Source of the DNA: Xanthoparmelia taractica
Lineage: Eukaryota > Ascomycota > Lecanoromycetes > Lecanorales > Parmeliaceae
DNA: 64,000 nt
NCBI GenBank assembly: GCA_033085395.1
Contig: JANQBS010000189.1
Coordinates: 1 to 64,000 of the forward strand
Direction of reading: 5' to 3'
A program made the translations under genes and the position numbers. A model generated the notes under the pieces. It ran no database searches. It was not told where the DNA came from and saw nothing but the letters and a program-made list of their open reading frames with translations. Positions 61,271-64,000 of this stretch are shown here, one piece after another. Within the stretch, counting starts at the first letter, position 1. Each line of letters starts with the position of its first letter.

Positions 61271-63410
61271 TCAACCAGCTACGCCAGCTGACAAGAAAAG
61301 CTAAACACATCCCGGTCAGTGACACCACTTCTAGATAAAGGACACAAACACCTTGCTTCTTTCTCACCAAAGGACAGAAATCGTCCCATCAAGGGAAAAC
61401 GAAACCGCATGGGGAAAGGAAGAAGACAAGGTGAAAGATTTACTAACCTTCTCTCTTGACATGAAGACTGCCAAGACAATGGTTAATGCTGAAGCAGTAA
61501 TAGCCAGGATGTAGATCCGGCTAACCGCGTGATTGACGGCTCCCAACACAGCAGTCTTCACGTTTGGGTCGAGTGTTTGAAAGAAGGTCGAGCCAGCTCC
61601 GCTTACTGCGTTTTGCACCACACTTCTAGGCTCATCTGGCATGATGGTCAATATACCGTTCGTAGCCTGGTTTAAGAAAACCGAATTTGCAATAGCAAGT
61701 GCGATGGTCGCGCCACCAATCTGCGCGAGCGAGATGAAGCCAATGGCTAAGGGAACCATGTGCTGTTCAACTTTGACTTGAGCGATTGCGAAGCCTGCCT
61801 GGGCGTACATGCCGGCTCCGAGACCGAGCAGAACCGTGTATCCGTAGATCTTCGAGTTAGAGGTGTCCACATTAACGGTGTACATGAGCGCACTGCCTAT
61901 AAGGGCGAGACAGCCGCCTGCGAGGTACCAAGGCATATAGTAACCGTATTTCGACAAAAGGGCGCCGTTAAGCATAACGGTAAAAACGAGGATGCAGATA
62001 AGAGGGAGAAGACGTATCCCTGCCTCGATAGCGGAGTCGTTCCTCGTAAATTGAAAGAAGAGTGGGATAAAGTACATCGGTACGAAGAAAATGGTTGTCG
62101 AGGCGGACGTCTGAATAAAGAGGATAACAAGTGTTTTGTGCTTAAGAAATTGACAAGGGAAGATTCTGTTTTCTTCTGTCGTCATAATGCAGAACGATTG
62201 CTGCAGGCCAAAGGTAATGAACAGAACGCCGGATACGACGAAACAGGCGATTACTTGGCCGGAGTTCCAAGGATAGATGATGCCGCCGAAGTTTACTGCC
62301 ATGACGCCAGAAACACAGGCACCAACCATAAGAAGCGTTCCGATATAGTCTAGCTTGGAACCGCGTTCTTTGTATGGGACACCAGGTCGCGGGTCGAATG
62401 GGGGAAGGATAAATAAGTATACTGGAGCAGCGACAGCACTAATGAAGACTTCCGAGGGCTTAAGCTGATGCACAAAGACGAGGAACGATATGACTCACGA
62501 TTGATATAAAAAGCAAAGCGCCACCCAACACTGCTCTTAGTAAAAGCACCTCCAATGATCTGAAAAGCAAACGAGGTCAGTGCAATCTCTTGGAATGGCG
62601 GCTCAAGGGGCTTCTCATGGCAAGTACTCACTGGTCCTAGCACAGTTCCGGCCCCCCATATCATGCCTGTCATGCCAATATACACCGGCCTTTCATGCTC
62701 TGTAGTATTGACAGCCAATAGAGTCAGGGTTCCAATGTACCTATGCGATGTTATTTTAGATAAAATTATTTCATGTCAAAGTCAGTAAAAGTCTTACGCT
62801 CCTACACCTCCCAGGCCAGCAAGTACACGACCGCCTATCTCGGCGTTCATCGTAGGTGCCGCAGCACAAAGCGCTGAGCCAACTTCGAAGATGAAGATAC
62901 ACGCGATATAAAGCCATTTCGCGTTGAGCTGACCGTATACCTTCCCCCTGCAGATGCACTTCCATGAGCGGGAATCTGGAAATTCAACCTTGTTTGACCA
63001 TCGACGTACCATATCAAGTTGGTCGAGACAGCCGCTAGCAGAAAGGCAATCGGTAGCCATGGCAGTTTCTGAATCTCTCCAAACCGTTCCACTATTTTGG
63101 GCTCAACGTCGGCAACGACCGTTTGGTCAAGAGCATAGAGAAACGTCGAGGATAGAATGGAAGACACCGTCATGAACCATTTGATCCCGGTGACAGCCCG
63201 CACCTGTCCTGGTTGATCATCTCCATCCGGCTCGCTATACAAGGCAGTATCCGAGCCAGGCTTCAATTGAGTGGAGGCATTCGAGGAGTGTGGGAAAGCG
63301 TTGCCCTTTTCGTTGTCCGGCGGGGGCAGGTGGCCTTGTTTTGTTGGGGCATCTGATGCAGATTTGAAGGCTGTCGCTGCGCCGTTTGCATTGGGCACTG
63401 CTTCTTCCAT
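61271..63410 (-). CDS. MFS transporter, DHA2-type (14 helices) drug/toxin exporter
   Basis: Six exons (63410-63010, 62947-62798, 62740-62632, 62559-62499, 62448-61448, 61300-61271) join in frame to about 583 residues. After a hydrophilic N-terminus come the DHA2 signatures: LDQTVVADVEPKIVERFGEI in helix 1, the A-motif region GKVYGQLNAKWLYI, GGRVLAGLGGVGAYIG, and motif C-like GAGTVLGPIIGGAFT. Helices continue to a short last exon encoding LFLSAGVAG. This subgroup includes aflatoxin-pump-like (AflT/TRI12-related) and multidrug proton antiporters in the plasma membrane. Substrate unknown; no biosynthetic backbone gene is adjacent. Introns are 50-147 nt. Confidence 0.92.
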
Positions 63411-64000
63411 GATCTAGCCTAATGATGGATCACTGACGCTATGAGGGAGCAACTTTCTAGTCCAGAGTAGTAGGGGGAATGTAAATAAGAGAAAGGGGGA
63501 AGCTCGGGAGTAAGGGGTCTAACGGACTTAATACAATACGGAGTTTACACGAAAGATGCGTAAAGTCCGTCCATGCCCTTCATCAATGATCATGATCAAT
63601 GCCATTCTTACGAAGTACTCCGTATTGGACCCTAGTTCGCGTCTCAGATGCGACGGACTTTGCATGTCCAAGGCTTTGAAAGGCTAAGATGTTCGCTTAA
63701 TCTCCTCAAGTACACATTTAGAGTAACCTTCTCATCAGTGACGATCTTCTCATTGAAAACCGACTTGTGCGGAGGGTGCGGAATCGGTCCTTTTAGATCT
63801 CCTTTCAAGATCTCTCGGGGACATAGTAGATACCTTGGGTCGGTGACCGAAGTCGCCGGGATCCTTGACGCGAATCATTCACACCAATGATGTGTAGTAT
63901 ACCAAATAGCTAGCACTGTCGTTTACATGAGCAATCTCGAGTGCATTAATGTGCCCAATCAAAGTTGATCTAGACAGTATTGTCGTCAATATCATCCTGG
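63411..64000. other. intergenic region with short inverted repeat
   Basis: Upstream region of the MFS exporter. It contains AATACGGAGT (63535-63544) and its inverse ACTCCGTATT (63617-63626), plus ACGGACTT/AAGTCCGT copies nearby. No gene is seen to the window edge. Confidence 0.5.

Overview
The window looks like nuclear DNA of a filamentous ascomycete (Pezizomycotina). Genes carry several short introns (mostly 42-155 nt) with GT-AG ends and CTGAC/CTAAC-like branch sites. The gene set is fungal: ATG13, TSR2, NSE2, a LYS2-type reductase, a Zn(II)2Cys6 regulator, P450s, MFS pumps, and LTR elements carrying RIP-like mutations. No rRNA, tRNA, CRISPR array or operon was recognised.

Layout. 1-2480 is an AT-rich, apparently RIP-degraded retroelement relic. 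2.8-43.1 kb is the gene-dense part. It holds a BSD-domain protein, a large alpha/beta-hydrolase containing a probable twin intron (stwintron), two decaying cytochrome P450s, TSR2, a Zn2Cys6 transcription factor, a SIS-domain sugar isomerase, ATG13, an IBTK-like ankyrin/RCC1/BTB protein, a 14-exon LYS2-like reductase divergent from NSE2, an oxoglutarate/malate-type mitochondrial carrier, a lineage-specific basic protein, and a secreted, probably GPI-anchored protein. A GFA-domain protein follows at 45.4-46.0 kb.

46.7-58.0 kb is an accessory, decaying island. A rhodopsin-domain (PTH11-like) membrane-protein gene on the minus strand (53658 down to 46745) is split by a full-length Ty1/copia element (46821-52178, target-site duplication CATAC) and by a 100-bp solo LTR (52302-52401, duplication CAGTG). 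Next to it lie a frameshifted MFS pseudogene and a broken DUF3723 gene. 58.9-63.4 kb returns to intact genes: an MDR-family dehydrogenase and a DHA2-type MFS drug/toxin exporter.

The intact genes are mostly unrelated housekeeping functions (ribosome biogenesis, autophagy, SMC5/6 SUMOylation, lysine synthesis, mitochondrial transport). I see no coherent biosynthetic cluster. The most notable observations are the stwintron in the hydrolase, the doubly interrupted gene whose frame is restored exactly when both insertions are removed, a copia polyprotein with 14 stop codons but no frameshift, and a LYS2-type gene that lacks its usual N-terminal region.
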